The notes under the pieces are model-generated. The model worked only from the letters and a program-made list of their open reading frames with translations. It was not told the DNA's origin and did no database searches. This document shows, piece by piece, positions 1 through 11,339 of a stretch of DNA of 64,000 bases. The stretch comes from Paramecium tetraurelia. Its lineage: Eukaryota > Ciliophora > Oligohymenophorea > Peniculida > Parameciidae. The position numbers were made by a program, and so were the translations under genes. The stretch spans positions 242,507 to 306,506 of the forward strand of contig NW_001798960.1 in NCBI RefSeq assembly GCF_000165425.1, in the 5' to 3' direction. Position 1 is the first letter of the stretch. Each line of letters opens with the position of its first letter.

Positions 1-1509
1 CATTATAATTTTATATTATTAAACTATTATAAATAATTGATTTATTCACGTTATCTTACTTATTACATAAGAACTTTCATTTCCTCTTAGAATACTTGCA
101 TTAATTTATAATTTTCATTTTAATCTTACATTTATATTAAAAATATTGAGAATCAATATAATTTTTAGATAAATTTACAAGTTACAGTGCTTAATTCAAA
201 TTATTAAACTTATTGTATTTTTCCATTCATTACACCACCTCATTAATATAATTATAATAATTTCATTATTTATCTAGGTTTGATTAATAGAAATTTCTAT
301 TAATAAATGATGAAATTTCAATTTTTATTATGAGAAAATAGTTGTTTTAAGTGAATAAAAGTGAATTTAAAAAAGTATATAATAGAATTAAGATTTTAAA
401 TTTAATATAATTAATATGATTCATTTACGGAATAAATATTCGTTGTAATTAAGAATAAATTTCTTATTAAAGCGTTATTAAAGTACATAAATACTTGCTC
501 AATTTTGTCTTTGAATTTAACTATAAATAATTAAAAGTATATTCGAAATTTTTTTTTCCAATTCTAACATTTAAAATAGCCATTTGTTTCCAATTATAAT
601 TTAATTATCAGATATTACATATTGAATTCCTTTATTGATTTTAAAAAAATATTAAAATATATAATAGTGAATAAAATCTCGTTATTGTCTCAGCCTATCT
701 TGAAGCTAACTTATTAAATTGTATGCATATATAACTCATTAATAATCAATAATGATATAATTATTTCTTCTTTATTATGTGAAATTCAAATATCTCTATT
801 GAGATATTATAGTTTAGATATCTGATGTCTTTTTTAAAGTATTCAAAACAAGATAAATGAGAAAAAGATTTATTAAGCAATTATATAAGATAGATTCACC
901 ACTGATGGTTAGATATTATTTAGATTTTTTTATTAGATTCATTTAAAGACAAATTTAAGATAAAGTATTATAATTCTCTTTCTATCAAGGTAATTTAAAA
1001 CTTTAATTACCTTTATCTTGCCTTAATTTCTAAATCTTCTTATTATAATATTTTTATTAAATTACTTCAAGATATTTTTGATCTTGATCGGCAGACTATT
1101 ATATTAATGTATTTTATATATGTTTATTATATGATATCTACAATAAAATGTGTTCTATTTGATTTTTGATATTGAATTTCTTGGCATATTTAGTTCTCTA
1201 TTGGATTTTTAAAAAGATAAATTATTTTCTTTTAGAGAACAAAACATTTCAGCAAATTAGATTCAAAAAGGTAAAATATTTGATATAAATAATTTAATAT
1301 ACTTTTCTAGATGAAATTCATTATGTTTTCCAACCTAATTGGAACACATTTTGAGTCTCTAGAGTATATGAGGTAACAGGATTATGATCTGGAGGGAACA
1401 ACTGGAATCGACCTTCAATCTCCATATTGATTAACTCCCTCTTGCATTTCCTGATTGCCAACCCTCATTCCATTATAAGCTTACTTTTTACATTCTATTA
1501 TTTTTAGGA
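1..1509. other. AT-rich stretch without a recognised gene
   Basis: This flank is over 80% A+T up to about 1300, with frequent TGA in all frames and no recognisable motif. From about 1310 to 1500 the GC content rises and short open frames appear on both strands, for example a minus-strand frame of about 35 codons starting near 1425. None could be joined to a neighbour by a plausible intron. It may be 5' flank of the SWI3-like gene or a remnant exon. Confidence 0.5.
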
Positions 1510-2956
1510 ATGTACAACAGAAGACCTGAAAGCAGAAATTCACAAATTACAATTTTACTCCATAAAGTATCAACTGGGTATGAAGTACTGGAGGTGCAAA
1601 CAGAATAGCGGAAGGTGATTCAAAAGTCTTCAACATAGGCGCCGAATCCTCTTCCTGTCAAAAAAGAAAGCACCACAACTAACATTACTTAAGAAGCAAC
1701 ACAAAGCAAGGTAATAATTGGACTTCAAGCTTTTAGAAGGATTGGTTTTTGCAGAATTGGGAAGCAATCATCCCAGCTCCAGCACGTTGGTTTCAGATCG
1801 ATTCCATCCATCAGATTGAAAAGGATTCCCTCCCAGAATTTTTCCATCAACATTTTCACAATGACATTTCATACTATAAGGGCAACTACAAGACTCCCCT
1901 CACTTACCTCAAAATAAGGAATGGGATCCTATAGAAATGGATAAGCACTCAAACTAAATATCTAAAATTTACTGATTGTCTCAATTTTATTAGCGGAGAT
2001 GCTTCGTCTTTGCTAAGAGTCTACACCTTCTTAGAACATTGGGGATTAATCAATTTCCAATACAATCCCAACAATCTTCCGAATTAAGGACAAGTTTACC
2101 AACAAAATGGCACCTTCTTGGAAAGAGTGAAGCTTAACTTCCAAAGTAATCAAATCAATTTCCATAGCGATCCTCACAATGAGTAAGAATAATTTGCATA
2201 TAATTTTACTTAGATGTCATATTTGTGACATGAAGGCTTATCCATTCCACCAACAAAAGAAGGAGAATTTGGCATCATTTCAATTACAACCATTATTGCT
2301 ATGTAATAATTGTTTCCTTGAAAAAAAATATCCTAAATTTTTGAAAAATGAAGATTTTTGTAAGTTTACCTTCTCACTATCCTTAGCGTAATTACAATAG
2401 ACTTAGAAATATGCTCCATGGACCCAAGATGAGATATATCGATTGTTAGAATTGGTATACAAACACAAAGAGAAATGGAATGAAATTGCAAAATATTTTA
2501 CGAAACGATCTTTGACTGAAATTGTTAAAATGTATTTATAACTCCCTTATTCCAACATATTTCCATCCTTGGACAAGGAACCATCCATACCAAAAAAACC
2601 AGCAAAAGTATCTTATCATCAATAACTCAAAGGAACACATTACTTTTCATAATGATGTGAGTAATCCAATTCAATTGGGAGTGGCATGTTTCAAGTCACA
2701 ATTGGATAAACTCAAATTACCCAATGTTGAAGTAATTCAAAGTTAGGAACCTTAAAAAATGGATGAAAATTTAAAACAGATGATCTCGGTTTAGATGGAT
2801 AAGTTAGAAGAACAATTATTGTATCTTGAAACATATGAGTAATTAATCAATCAAGAAAAATAATGTGTTTAAACTATACAAAAAAAGAATTTATAGATGT
2901 AAGTGTAGGTGTAGACAAATAATATTGTAAGTGATGACAATATGATGTTTTTATGA
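1510..2956 (+). CDS. SWI3: SWI3/SMARCC-family chromatin-remodelling subunit
   Basis: Predicted 454 aa. In order: a SWIRM domain (IIPAPARWF, then KTPLTYLKIRNGIL, then LRVYTFLEHWGLINF), a ZZ-type zinc finger (CHIC at about residue 210, then CNNC), a SANT domain (WTQDEIYRLLELV) and a C-terminal stretch beginning NPIQLGVACF with a coiled coil. This order is that of SWI3/RSC8/SMARCC proteins, scaffold subunits of SWI/SNF remodelling complexes in the nucleus. Introns: 1711-1736, 2183-2213 and probably 2608-2632. The last ends in AAG; without it the frame stops at TGA near 2650. The alternative is a one-base insertion in a T run at about 2648. The start ATG is the first one compatible with the frame; the N-terminus is not conserved enough to confirm it. 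Confidence 0.85.
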
Positions 2957-3557
2957 AACCAACCAATTATAATAAGTGTAACATATCTTAATAAATTTCT
3001 CACTCTCAGAATTTATCATTTATGATATGTCATAGTCTCTAAAAATTGGCATTTTTCAAACTCAACAAAAAATGGTCGTAATTATCATTTTAATTATTTA
3101 TAATTGACATCCCCCCAAAAATAAATTAATTAATTCTCTTGATGCATATTTTTGTCTTTTTCTTATGAACATTTACACACATATGTTAATTTCAGATTTC
3201 AATAAAATTAAAATTTTACTCTGATTTCTTTATCTAGCCTACAATCATCAAACGCATTCAAGATGTTTGAATTTTGTAGACCTAAATATTGTGTAATGTT
3301 AAAAAGCCATAACTCTTTTTAGATTGATTTTGAACAAAACAATATAAATATTAGTATTTAAAATCAAATTCATAATATAAATTTGTATTGTCTGCATGTG
3401 TATTCAATGGGTTATTTTTTTTGCTTTTATGCACATCTCTTACTGCTGTTTAGTTTTCTTTTGAAATTTCTGACTGCTTGTGATTCTTGGGTTTGCAGTG
3501 CTTATTTATAAAAGTTACAATTACTAGAAAATATAAAAGGTGATCTTTGGGTGGCTG
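2957..3557. other. Intergenic AT-rich stretch
   Basis: No coding frame, repeat or RNA gene recognised. It separates the SWI3-like gene from a small plus-strand ORF. Confidence 0.5.
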
Positions 3558-3749
3558 ATGTCGGTCGTGAAAAGTAAGACTTTCGTGTTGGAGATTGCCG
3601 TAGTTTATCAATTACAAGATAAGAGAGGTCGTTAAATTTTTGTAAAGTCGTTTGATGTATTGATTAATCAAATGATTGATTCATCCTTTTCTTATAGTTT
3701 GCATAATGATATGTATCAGATGTTTAGTAAAGAATGCGATTTCTAATGA
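3558..3749 (+). CDS. Small ORF, 63 aa, function unknown
   Basis: A code-6 frame from ATG to TGA with no intron. It starts MSVVKSKTFVLEIAVVYQL and has a balanced residue composition. Local GC content is clearly above the flanks for the first 100 bases, which is the main support. The opposite strand is also open here, so the strand is not certain, and the same bases could be a non-coding RNA. No homologue recognised. Confidence 0.3.
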
Positions 3750-4077
3750 ATCGTTACATTTTTGGATCATTGTCGAGATGTTGTTTAATGTATATATAAT
3801 CCATAATATTTATAATAATTTCTAATTTGTAAGCTGAATTTTTTTGATAAGTCAATAAGCATACAACATTATTATAATGCGAATGAAGATAAATAATATC
3901 TAATTTATGTTCAACATGAATCTCATACATTTATCATAATTTGTATTATTAATTACTATTAAACTTAAATTCAATATCCGTAAAGAATATTATTTAAACA
4001 TAGAGCATTAATGATTCCTCTCTCTCTTGATCATATCCACTCGTGCCTGTGCCAATACTGCGAACTTCGGTTGAAGA

Positions 4078-5010
4078 AATGATTACCAAAAGACCCTCAT
4101 AACAACAACCAATTCCATTTCAAAAGTGGATCTCACAAAAGTGTGTCCAAATATTGACCTAGCAAAGGTTCCAGAATTAAATCCCTATCAATACCTGAGT
4201 TCTAATAGTCGTCTTTGATACAAAGGATCTTTGGGTCCTTATGGCCCATTATCATCACTAGGTCCTTTGTCCAATCCAGTTTGGTATCTAACCATCTAGT
4301 TGGACAAAATCTATTTCCCTACTAATTTAGTGGAATTATTTCAATGGACTCAATATTAAAAGGATCTCCTATGTCTAAGGATGGACCATTAGGTTATAAA
4401 GGTCCTTTGGCAACAATCAAATATTATGGTTAAAAAGATCCAGGGAAAACCTTATTTGAAACTAATGACTTTGCTTTCCAATTACGAGCCTTTGGTTTAT
4501 GGTCAGCACTTGGTCCAATAGGACCTTTTCGAGACCACTGGGACCACTGGAACCAATAGGAGCTCATAGATACAGAGTGGATCTTAATGGGAACTACATT
4601 TATGGAACAAATATAGTAAAATCAGTTACCATAGATTATGATGGTTGTAGTACCAGAACATATCCTTTGTATGAATTTTATTAGAGCAGTTACGCTAAGA
4701 CGATATTGTTGGATACATCATTTCTAGTTGAGAATGATATTTGGTGCATATCATATTGGTTCTTAACCCTTCAATTAAATATTTACATTTGTTTTGACTC
4801 CTCTGGCAGGTTTAGATTCTTACTCTTTGATTTTACGAGAGAAAGATGGTAGAGTAATGGCTTAATCAAATTTGGAGAACTAAATTCAAACCATATAATT
4901 GAATGTGAAGCTGAATACTTAACTTACTATTGAAGTCCATCCTATTTTCCTGCATGCAAGTGTTGGGTCATACAGATTGTTCGTGATTGGATAAACATAA
5001 TATATTAACT
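4078..5010 (+). pseudogene. Decayed gene for a protein with Gly-Pro-Leu-Gly-Pro motifs
   Basis: Protein-like pieces lie in alternating frames with no plausible intron between them. They include GSLGPYGPLSSLGPL (about 4205), DGPLGYKGPL (about 4383), ALGPIGPF (about 4507), and an out-of-frame RPLGPLEPIGAHRYRVD (about 4530). A C-terminal piece follows (AGLDSYSLILREKDGR, about 4805; HASVGSYRLFVIG, about 4965). At least one in-frame TGA (4226) and three frame changes are needed to read it. I read it as a dead gene. The short repeated motif and the C-terminal beta-rich piece were not matched to a named family. Confidence 0.6.
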
Positions 5011-5068
5011 CAGTACAATATATCTGGGAATCAGATTTTATTCAATTGAATTATATTAAATATATATT

Positions 5069-5610
5069 TCATTAGTCCTCAAACTATTTTTTGTGCATGG
5101 CATCTCTAATCAGGTTCTTTTCATTATAGTGTTATTTTCTTTTTTTAACAAATTCTTCGTGTTTTTTTCTTTTTTCCTCTTCTTCTGCAGAATCATCATC
5201 CATATTTTTTCTTTCCCTATCCAAATCCTCTTTTAATCTTTTATTCAGTTCTTCAATGTCCAGTTTCTTTTAATGTTACTACATTTAATGGACTTGATTT
5301 TACTTGCTGCAATTTTTGTTTATTCAATTGCGCTTATATTAAATCCTGCTCTATTTCATCCTCAACTTCAATTTTATCCTCCTAGAGATTTTATTGTATA
5401 ATTTCATCTTCATAGGGTGTTTTGGGTTCATTAATTTTAGTTTTATTTCCTCTCTCTAAATCTTGCTATCTAATAAAATTAGAATATTCTTTACTATATT
5501 GTATGCTCATCCCAATGCAATTCTTTCTTCCTACAATAAAATTCATTTCAATACATATCTAGATCCTGTTATGAATTCTTCTTCAAAATTCCCTTTTACG
5601 ATTATTTCAT
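5069..5610 (-). CDS. PPP1R2: Protein phosphatase inhibitor-2 (PPP1R2 family)
   Basis: Predicted 155 aa in four exons; introns 5531-5554, 5470-5494 and 5279-5303, all GTA...TAG. The three landmark motifs of inhibitor-2 are present in order: KGILKK near the N-terminus, HWDEHTI around residue 30 (family KWDEMNI), EPKTPYED around residue 50, and KRKQHYNEK near the C-terminus (family KRKLHYNE). Inhibitor-2 binds and regulates PP1 catalytic subunit through these segments. The middle is acidic and rich in Glu, Lys and Gln, as in an intrinsically disordered protein. The start ATG gives MKQSQKGIL, a short leader typical of the family. Confidence 0.85.
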
Positions 5611-5688
5611 TTTCCAAGATTTTAATATAAATTACAAATAATTATTTAATATCACACCCCATCATAAAAAATGATTCAAATGGAAATC

Positions 5689-6245
5689 TCATTTATAGAT
5701 TTCGGAATAGAAATAGAAATAGATATAGGAATGTTATAAAAATAACAGAAATTATAACACATTATTTTTATTTTATTTTTATGCCAATAAAATTTTATGA
5801 TTATTATTTTATCTAATTTAAACAAAATGAAAATCTAGAGTAGAATTCATTGACATCACCTTGTTACTTATTTGATAATAGAATCGTTTTTACCGATGTA
5901 TTTAGTTTTTTGGTAGATTCTAATTTATTATAAAATGGGTCCAATGTAGTTGCGCTTAAGTTATTTCTTCGGAGAGAATTAAGCCTTCTTTATGAAGTTC
6001 CCTTGCAAGTAATGCTATCTCTGAGACACCGTGTAGGCATTGTCGATGAGTAAGGAGTTCTTGACGTAGCACTAAAAAATTCGATTCTTTTTTGGTGAGA
6101 CCGATTAGTGCAACTTACAGTCGATGTGTGTGGGGACAGTATTGGCATAGTTGAGTGACTCACTGAGAAATTTGAGTTGGTTGGTGTACGTATTTTAATA
6201 GGAGTATTCTTCCCATCCCTATAAATGTGATTGTTTTTTGTTCAT
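5689..6245 (-). CDS. Uncharacterised gene divergent from IFT70
   Basis: Code-6 frame from an ATG 19 bases before the IFT70 start, on the other strand. Exon 1 reads MNKKQSHLQGWEEYSYQNTY. A 32-nt intron (6087-6118, ending AAG) leads into a helical, charge-balanced segment with VLRQELLTHRQCLHG and LLARELHKEGLILSEE. Without the intron, a different frame stays open to about 5860, so the splice choice is my judgement from composition. The 3' end is uncertain: after about 5840 the frame runs into low-complexity AT-rich sequence, so the true stop may lie upstream behind another intron. No family recognised. Confidence 0.5.
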
Positions 6246-6264
6246 ATATTCTTTAAATTAAATA
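6246..6264. promoter_or_regulatory. 19-base spacer between two divergent start codons
   Basis: The proposed ATG of the minus-strand gene and the IFT70 ATG face away from each other with 19 AT-rich bases between. Any promoter for either gene must overlap the other gene's 5' end. No motif can be singled out. The claim depends on the minus-strand start being right. Confidence 0.35.
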
Positions 6265-8299
6265 ATGCAACCGGTCCAACCTATTGCTGAAGGACAGCGA
6301 ACAAAAATAATATACACACTTATCAAGGATCAAAAGTACAAGGAGGCTATAAATTATTTGAATTACGAGTTGCAATTCTGTCCGAAGAGCAGAGCCTTAT
6401 CTTTACTCGCATATTGCCATTACATGAATTAGGATTTCACTTCTGCCGTTGGCATGTACGAAATGGTCTAGATAAATTAGTTATGAACAATTGGTGAAGT
6501 ACTATCCTGAGATTGATGATTATAAGATCTACTTGGCATAGTCATATTACAAGGATAGTAAGAAAGTTTTTGAAAAATAGGTCTATACGATGAGGCATTG
6601 AAAGTGTGTGCTTCAATTGAGAATCCTCAATATCAAGGCAAGATGGTGTAATTGTAAGCTCTGATTCGATATGAGAAGAGCGAATTTCAACATGCGAAGA
6701 CATTATTAAAATAGAATAACATGGACGATCCAGACTCAGTCATTAATGAAGGGTGCATTTTATTCAAGGAGAATAAGTTCGATGAGGCAAGACAGCGATT
6801 TCAGGACGGAATGAATTTGACTGGTTACTCTTGTGAATTGGCCTACAACATAGCTCTGTGTTATTACAAATAAAAACAATTGGCTCAATCTCTCAAGTAC
6901 ATAGCCGAGATCATTGAGAGGGGAGTGAGAGAAAGACCAGATTTGGGAGTAGGTTCAAATGCAGAAGGAATCGAAGTCAAGAGTGTTGGTAATTCCTAAG
7001 CATTGAAGGAGTCTGCTTTGATTGAAGCATTCAATTTAAAGGCAGCCATCGAATACTCTATCAAAAATTTTGATGCAGCAAAAGAAGCTTTGGTTGACAT
7101 GCCTCCGAGAGAAGAGGACGAATTGGATCCTGTAACTTTGATGAATCAAGCCTTGATGAACATAGAGGAGAAAACAGCGGAAGGGTTTAAAAAGTTGAAT
7201 CATTTATTGCAAAATCCGCCATTCCCTCCTGAGACATTTCCGAATCTATTACTGTTGTATTGCAAATATGGCTATTATGACATGGCAGCTGATATTCTAG
7301 CTGAAAATGCAGATCTCACTTTTAAGACCATTAGTTCAGACGACTTTGAATTTGTAGACGCATTGATTTTGAGTGCAGCGAGTCCAGAGGAATCCTTTAG
7401 AAAGTTTTAGATCTTAGCAAACAAACATATAGACACTCTACGAAGGATCACTAAATCAATTCAGGATGCAAGGTTGAACAGGGACAACGAGGGAATCAAG
7501 AAATCGCTTAAGGAATTCGATGATTGTTTGGAGAAGTTCATTCCTGTATTGATGGCACAGGCTAAAATATATTGGGATAAGGATAATTATTCATAGGTGG
7601 AGAAACTGTTTAGACAGTCAGCAGAATTTTGTGCTGATCACGATGTCTGGAAATTAAATGTGGCACATGTATTTTATGTGCAAGACAATAAATATAGAGA
7701 GGCTATTCGTTATTATGAACCTATTGTTAAGAAGAATAGTGATAATCTATTGTCATTGACTGCAATAGTGATTGCAAATTTGTGTGTTAGTTACATTATG
7801 GTCAATCAAAATGAAGATGCTGAAGAGATGATGCGTAAATTGGAAAAGGAAGAAGAGAAATCACAGTATCAAGATCCAGAGAAATCAGTGTATCATTTGT
7901 GCATTGTAAATTTAGTTATAGGAACACTTTATTGTTCAAAAAATAATTACGAATTTGGTATCTCTAGAGTTATCAAATCACTTGAACCATATAACAAGAA
8001 AGTAAATTAATGAAATCTATTATGTAGATTAACACAGATACGTGGTATTATGCCAAGAGATGTTTCCTTGCTTTGATCGAAGTCTTGGCCAAACATATGA
8101 TTATTCTTAAGGACACTTCGTATAGTGAGATCCTGGATTTCTTGGATGCAGCTGATCAATGTGGCAAGTCTATCCCCTCTGTATTTATTACCCGTATATT
8201 CTTTAGGTAATTAACCCGCTAGAATAACTTGATGAGAAACACACGATATCATATGAAGCCAGGATGATTAAGAGGATGTTTTTGAAATTAAGAACATGA
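6265..8299 (+). CDS. IFT70: Intraflagellar transport protein IFT70/TTC30 (DYF-1, fleer)
   Basis: Predicted 643 aa, close to the roughly 660 of animal TTC30. It is built of TPR-type helical repeats throughout, and the C-terminus carries the family's TDTWYYAKRCFL signature and EARMIKRMFLKLR end. IFT70 is an IFT-B core component needed for cilium assembly and tubulin polyglutamylation, which fits a ciliate. Introns: 6456-6480, 6558-6580, 8002-8027 and 8194-8222, all GTA...TAG; removing them gives one unbroken frame. The gene lies 21 bases upstream of the next coding start on the same strand. Confidence 0.93.
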
Positions 8300-8320
8300 A
8301 TTATAAATATATATATAAAT

Positions 8321-10090
8321 ATGTTACAAAAGTAATTTGAGGAGGAGGAGGAGAGGAGCAAAGAATTCTTAGCCAAGTTGAACTAAATTAAAAAGGTATC
8401 GCTATCATTTGAGGGTTTAAGGTGTCGAAGGACATGAAACATAAGAATGTTCAATCAGTTTAAAGGTAGGAATGGTCGAAAGAGTATTTGCAATTGATGA
8501 AAGTAGAGAGAATGCTCAATATTGATTTGGAGTCGAAGTTACTACTCTTGGAGATCCAATCAGACTTACCCAAGTTTTGTTTAGCTGCCCTACTGGAGTA
8601 GGGAATTCAAAATTACAAATAAGTCAAAGATGAGTTGATTTATTAATTACAAAATCTAAAGAAGATTCAACTCTAATTGAGGAGAGAATAATTGCCTCGA
8701 TTGGATAAGAAGACTAATAACGAGAGCTCTTAATTTAAGGAATTGGCATTTTCATTTAAGGATTACTTGCAATAAATGATTTCTAAATTGGAAGTAGAAT
8801 ATTAAAAAGAATCTACAATAGTCGATGAGGACAACGAAGAAACCTTGGATATGCAACAATGCAATGTGACTATATGCAATTCATTTCGATCCAGAATTGA
8901 GCAAGAATATTTGAATGACAGTATTGTAATGTTAATCAAAACCATTTAGAATTGATCTTATATGCCTAAAATTGTGATGATGAAGAGTTGGAGATTCTTG
9001 AAAACTATGCCAAAGCTTTAGAGTATCTTTATGAGAGGTACCAATTGGAAATACAGAAACTGACTCCCAAAGAGAGGATCGAAGTCAGTGAGGAGATGCT
9101 ATATCTGGGATCATCAAACAGTTTACACAGTATGTAAAGGTTGATGCTCCATTTCCCAAAGAAGAGTCGTCCCGAGTTGCAAGAGGCTGTCGATTACATT
9201 AGAAAACAAAAAGATATCAATAAGAGGTTGACAATTTTATAACGCAATTGGAAGATTGAATATTCGGTAGTCTATTTATCTGAAGATATAGCAATTATAA
9301 AATAAATCAGAACAGTTGCTGAATGATATGCAATAGAATAAAATTCAAAAAAATCAGAGATGGATGGAGTACTTGTAATTGAAGCAACAAAGAATCAGAA
9401 TAGCAGAGGAACTAGAGGAGAAGTAACACTATATCATAATGAAAATAGACGTGTTGAATACGAGAAAAAATAATTAATTTTACAATAATAGAAAGAGGAG
9501 TAGAGGGAACAATAGGAATAATTGGATTAGGTTAAGCACGATGAATGGTTGAAACACAAGGCTGAAATTGCAGAGATTGCTCTGACATATCAAGTAGAGA
9601 AGGAATAGAAGAGACAATAGTTCTTGATCTAATAGTAATAACAAGCAGAGGTGGTGAAGAAACAACAGTTACAATAAATCGAGTAGGCAAAACCACGAGT
9701 GTAATAAAGACAGGAGAAGGAGGTAGTGAAACGGGAGGATAAGAAATTGAAGTAGGAGATCAAGAAGTTGGAACCGGAAGTGAAGGCTCAGAGAATTGAA
9801 GATGCCATCAATAGATACAGTATCAGACCTAATGTGGATAAGGATTTTCAGAGGTTGATCAGTGAGACTGAGACGAGGCAATTGCGAAAACAAACGAAAT
9901 ATGATAAGGCGGACAAAATTCCTTTAGTAATCATATTAATTATTGTGCAAAGTCCAATGTTACGGGATTTAACATCAATCAATTAATGTCGGATATGAGA
10001 TATCGATTGCAAGTGGCTTTGAATGATGCAGGTTTGGGGTAGACTGCCTATGCTCGTGAAGTTATTTTGGGTATGAGCAAGCCATAATGA
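8321..10090 (+). CDS. Coiled-coil protein, resembles CCDC148
   Basis: Predicted 545 aa. Central and C-terminal parts are long Glu/Lys/Gln-rich coiled coil (about residues 350-470). The tail, with RPNVDKDFQRLISET and GFNINQLMSDMRYRL then AGLGQTAYAREVI, resembles the conserved end of CCDC148, a poorly known protein associated with ciliated species. That match is from memory of the family and is tentative. Introns: 8396-8421 (ends AAG), 8921-8949, 9267-9291, 9423-9448 and 9927-9952 (ends AAG). The gene follows IFT70 by 21 bases. Confidence 0.7.
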
Positions 10091-10177
10091 AAAATATATA
10101 ATAAATAAGTGTGGTTTGGTTGCTATTTTAATATCTTATCGTTCATATTAAAATATTAATTTTTAAGTTAAACAATC

Positions 10178-11183
10178 ATGTAATCTCTTTGTCATTACGC
10201 ATTACCTTAGTTTTACACAACAACCATCCTTATTTCCCAAGTCTATCTTGTCACAAGGATATCAAGGTAATATTACCTCAAATGGTAGCATATCATAAGA
10301 ATGGTCGACTTTGATTATGGGAATCGTGCAATTCCTACTCAGTTTCGCCCTTATGGTGATGATTTTCATTCGACACAAATTTCAAATGAGAAAACCTAAT
10401 CTTTTCGGCTTGGCAAGCTGTCATACTATTTTATCAATTCTTTTGGCCATACAACAATTTGATCATTATTATCTTATGTTGATTATCCTTCAGTAGATGG
10501 CAGCTTGTTTGCTGTTGTCCCTGATAGTGTTGAACAAGAACAAGATTGCAGTTGGAATCGTGTTTTAAATATATTTGATTGGATTTTTAGTAGATTTCCT
10601 CTCTCTTTACATTTGGTATGGATTCGCCATTTTATGGTTAGGATGTTCCAGAATCAATTCAGTCTGAGTCGAGCAATCGCCATTCTGGGTTCTGGGGGAG
10701 TTGGATTGATCACAATGATTTTATGTCTGTTATGTCAAGCTAAGCCACAAGGAAAACTTTAAAACGAATTGCACATTATAATAGGGTTCTATATATTTTG
10801 CGAACTGTTCATATGTTGTAACATAATCACAGAAATCATAAATGTAATAATTTGAAATTACAGTTTTATAGAGTGATTCAAGCATATACTTGATCGACTT
10901 GATTCTGCTGAAGGTTTCCAATGTGCTTCTAGACGTGCTTATTTACCCATTTGCGAAATTTCACGAACCAACAAAAATGTAGATTTCTAAGAATAAAATC
11001 TCATCTGAAATTATTGAGAATTGCAATACTCGACAATTCGAATGCTCCACGATACCGACCAAGGAAAGTGATTACGAATTGGATAGTGCTCTCAAGATCA
11101 AATCAGATAAACATATAGTTATGAATAAAATAGAATAATGTACTTCCAAAATGTGGATTAAGCCTCTTTTAGAAATTTATTGA
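10178..11183 (+). CDS. Multipass membrane protein, function unknown
   Basis: Predicted 309 aa. About seven hydrophobic segments are visible, for example VQFLLSFALMVMIFI, LIVLNKNKIAVGIVF, AILGSGGVGLITMIL and ELHIIIGFYIFCELF. A polar, Ser/Lys-rich tail of about 80 residues follows. The layout of seven helices with a short N-terminus and a cytosolic-like tail suggests a receptor-like protein, but no receptor motif was recognised. Introns: 10267-10288, 10616-10641 and 10844-10871. Each is needed to avoid a TGA or a frame change. Confidence 0.75.
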
Positions 11184-11339
11184 TTAATTAAATTCTCATC
11201 AATATTAAATCATTTACTTTAAGAAATATGACTATCAATTCTCATCTATTAGATGTAATAATTTTTGAAATATCAGAGAAAAAAACAAGCACAAAAAATT
11301 AAAAGAATTTTTAAATCTTGATTATTAAATCCACATAAA

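Noticed and set aside
1311..1500. Extra exon or small gene upstream of SWI3
   Set aside because: Short open frames exist on both strands, but none joins the SWI3 frame through a plausible intron.
3541..3660. snoRNA or other small RNA gene
   Set aside because: GC-rich patch noticed, but no box C/D or H/ACA pair or clear fold could be identified by eye; a coding frame fits as well.
6456..6480. TA-bounded internal eliminated sequence in IFT70
   Set aside because: A TA-bounded 25-base cut would also restore the frame, but a standard GTA...TAG intron explains it equally well and matches the other introns.
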